Source: Thalassotalea marina (GTDB lineage Bacteria > Pseudomonadota > Gammaproteobacteria > Enterobacterales > Alteromonadaceae). From it: a DNA stretch of 64,000 nucleotides. The position numbers and the translations under genes were made by a program. Of the stretch, positions 62,197 to 64,000 are shown piece after piece (within the stretch, counting starts at the first letter, position 1; each line of letters opens with the position of its first letter). The DNA is taken from positions 64,001 through 128,000 of the forward strand of contig NZ_BNCK01000006.1 of the NCBI RefSeq assembly GCF_014656435.1. Direction: 5' to 3'. A model generated the notes under the pieces. It ran no database searches, was not told the DNA's origin, and worked only from the letters and a program-made list of their open reading frames with translations.

Positions 62197-64000
62197 TTAT
62201 GAGTTAAACACATAGTGATTTTTACCTGCTGCTTTTACTTTATACATCAGGGTATCAGCGACTTTTAATAAGTCAGATTCTGTTTTTCCATCAAACGGAT
62301 ACATGGCAATACCGATACTACAACCTATGTTGGCCTGACCAACTGATAAATGAAATGTTTGTTGCACTATTTTTAATACTTTTTCCGCTATAAACGACGC
62401 TTCATTTTTATTGTGTAAGCCGGTAAGTAACAATACAAATTCGTCACCACCAAAACGCACGACCGTGTCAGATTTACGAATACAACCACTCAACCTTTGT
62501 GCCACTTGTTGTAACAGTTCATCACCTACGTCGTGTCCATGTGTATCATTAACCGTTTTAAAACCGTCTAAATCAATAAACAGAACGGCTAATAATCTTT
62601 CGTTACGTTGGTGAAAATTAATGGCCAAATTAAGCCTATCTTTAAGTAACACTCTGTTAGCAAGCCCAGTTAACTCATCGTGGGTAGCCATATGTTTCAT
62701 TTTTTCTTCAAGTGTTTTACGCATCTGAATTTCAACATACAAACGACGGTTCCACACCACAATAACAACAATAACAATTAATATAATGGCGCCAATTTGT
62801 AATCCCACCCGTAATACAACGTTGCGATCTAGCCCGGTTTCTAAGTTAATTTCAAACCACTTTTCGTATATAAACTTACGTTCAGCAGCACTGATTGTTG
62901 CCAGCGCTTTGTTAATAATACTTTTTAATTCCGGCCAATCTTTGCGAATGGCATAATGGTGTGTATCAACACTTAAGGTGTCGGCAACCGAAAGGCCTAA
63001 GGTGACTAAGCTTTCACGCTTTATTAGTTCTGATGCTGAAGCAATATTTTCAATAAAGCCCGCAACGACTCCCCTTTGAACCGCTAATACGCCTTCTTCA
63101 TGTGAGTCAACTAAACGTAAGGTGATACTTGGGTGCTCCTTACGAATTTTGTCAATAAGCTGATAACCTTTAACCACAGCAAGCTCACTGCCATAAAAGC
63201 TTTTTATGGTTAGCTGTTCACCGCGTTCTCGACGATGAATAACTACCCAAGGCATGCCCCAATATGAATCGGAAAACAGCAAACGTTTTTTTCTATCTTC
63301 AGTTTCTGATGCACTGGCTACTATGTCGATATCGTGTTTTACCAAGGCCTGAAGCATGTCATTCCAGTTATCATAAGCTACATAACTAAAATGAATACCT
63401 GTACGGCGCTGCACTAATTTGTTGATATCGGCATTGATACCAACCACTTCCCCGTTTTCATCTTCAAATTCAACTGGTGCCCAATTTTTAATAAAACCGA
63501 TCTTTATATCTCGATGTTGTTCGACCCAAGCTTGTTCATGTTCAGATAAAGAGGCATGTAGCTGCTTGAGTTTAAAATAGCCATCACTCGCATTGGATAA
63601 CCATTTACGTTCAAGTTGCATTAGCTGCTCTTGCGGAATTAACGCAAACCCTTCTCGAATGATTTCAGCTAAGCGTTGGTTTTTATCATCAGTCATACTA
63701 AACATATCAAGTTCAATATAGACTTCTGAAAGTGCTGAAAGGTTTGTTTGTAGATTAGCTTTTACGATGCGATCTTCCATGATTTCACCGGCACCAAAAA
63801 TAAACTGCACCATGCCTAACTCTAAATCATGAGACATTGCGGCAAAGGTTTCATAAAGCTCTAACTCTAACTTAGGAAATCGCTCTTGCAATTGCTTAAT
63901 ATATGGTGCGTCTTTAAAAATGGCAGCTCGGCCAACAGTAGACGCATTTAATATTGGCAGCTGCTGATTGGCGTCTCGTTGTGCATAAGCTTTGATGTCA
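62197..64000 (-). CDS. Diguanylate cyclase with periplasmic SBP_bac_3 sensor (5' part beyond window)
   Basis: The frame is open to the right edge, so the start lies outside; at least 601 residues are present. It has the end of one and the whole of a second family 3 solute-binding domain (HRDIKIGFIKNWAPVEFEDENGEVVGINADINKLVQRRTG), a membrane span (VGLQIGAIILIVIVVIVVW) and a GGDEF domain with intact GGDEF motif (VVRFGGDEFVLLL). It should make cyclic di-GMP in response to a periplasmic ligand, perhaps an amino acid. An internal TTG at 63891 is not a credible start because homologous sequence continues before it. Confidence 0.88.
   Translation of the reverse strand, partial: DIKAYAQRDANQQLPILNASTVGRAAIFKDAPYIKQLQERFPKLELELYETFAAMSHDLELGMVQFIFGAGEIMEDRIVKANLQTNLSALSEVYIELDMFSMTDDKNQRLAEIIREGFALIPQEQLMQLERKWLSNASDGYFKLKQLHASLSEHEQAWVEQHRDIKIGFIKNWAPVEFEDENGEVVGINADINKLVQRRTGIHFSYVAYDNWNDMLQALVKHDIDIVASASETEDRKKRLLFSDSYWGMPWVVIHRRERGEQLTIKSFYGSELAVVKGYQLIDKIRKEHPSITLRLVDSHEEGVLAVQRGVVAGFIENIASASELIKRESLVTLGLSVADTLSVDTHHYAIRKDWPELKSIINKALATISAAERKFIYEKWFEINLETGLDRNVVLRVGLQIGAIILIVIVVIVVWNRRLYVEIQMRKTLEEKMKHMATHDELTGLANRVLLKDRLNLAINFHQRNERLLAVLFIDLDGFKTVNDTHGHDVGDELLQQVAQRLSGCIRKSDTVVRFGGDEFVLLLTGLHNKNEASFIAEKVLKIVQQTFHLSVGQANIGCSIGIAMYPFDGKTESDLLKVADTLMYKVKAAGKNHYVFNS

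Overview
The window looks like the chromosome of a marine gammaproteobacterium of the Alteromonadales, probably near Colwellia or Thalassotalea. This rests on low G+C, housekeeping genes of gammaproteobacterial type (dbpA, yggL, ruvCAB, tolQRAB-pal-cpoB, nadA), AbgT and TRAP transporters, a TonB receptor and a polysaccharide lyase. The tol-pal genes, a tRNA-Lys array and nadA stand in the same order as in Escherichia coli. The genus is inference.

Layout. 1-488: an integron gene cassette, with a cut attC site at the left edge and no integrase in view. 776-8657: a uronate locus with a PL8 lyase, KDG kinase, KduD, KduI and a TRAP transporter, which together would import and convert unsaturated uronates to KDG-6-phosphate. 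8860-16331: an RND efflux system with one adaptor and two permeases. 16424-26264: a mixed stretch with a small unknown protein, a large S9 peptidase, a TonB receptor with a possible Fur box, dbpA, a decayed LysE exporter, a lipoprotein-like class C beta-lactamase and yggL. 26479-41128: a defence island, all on the minus strand. In order of transcription it holds a NERD protein, a WYL regulator, hsdR, hsdM, hsdS, a coiled-coil membrane protein, an M15-like protein, mcrB and mcrC. 41272-47224: two secreted hydrolases with TPR tails and an orphan Tat-exported molybdenum hydroxylase subunit. 47490-50436: a tRNA-Ser locus with repeated tRNA fragments, nadA, and four tRNA-Lys genes plus a tRNA-Lys remnant. 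50584-55705: cpoB, pal, tolB, tolA, tolR, tolQ, ybgC. 55950-56132: a likely plus-strand small RNA. 56206-64000: abgT, ruvB, ruvA, ruvC, aspS and a diguanylate cyclase cut by the window edge.

The most unusual points are these. (1) Two poorly characterised genes sit between a type I restriction system and McrBC, with overlapping or tightly spaced genes downstream of hsdS. (2) A roughly 66-68 nt hairpin-rich element lies inside the T-loop of duplicated tRNA 3' ends at two different tRNA loci, with paired changes that keep its stems. (3) A 115-bp unit carrying the first 16 nt of tRNA-Ser is repeated upstream of the intact gene. (4) A new small RNA candidate has a promoter, internal hairpins and a terminator. 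(5) A compact integron cassette has its stop codon inside the attC core. All calls come from reading the sequence; no database search was run.
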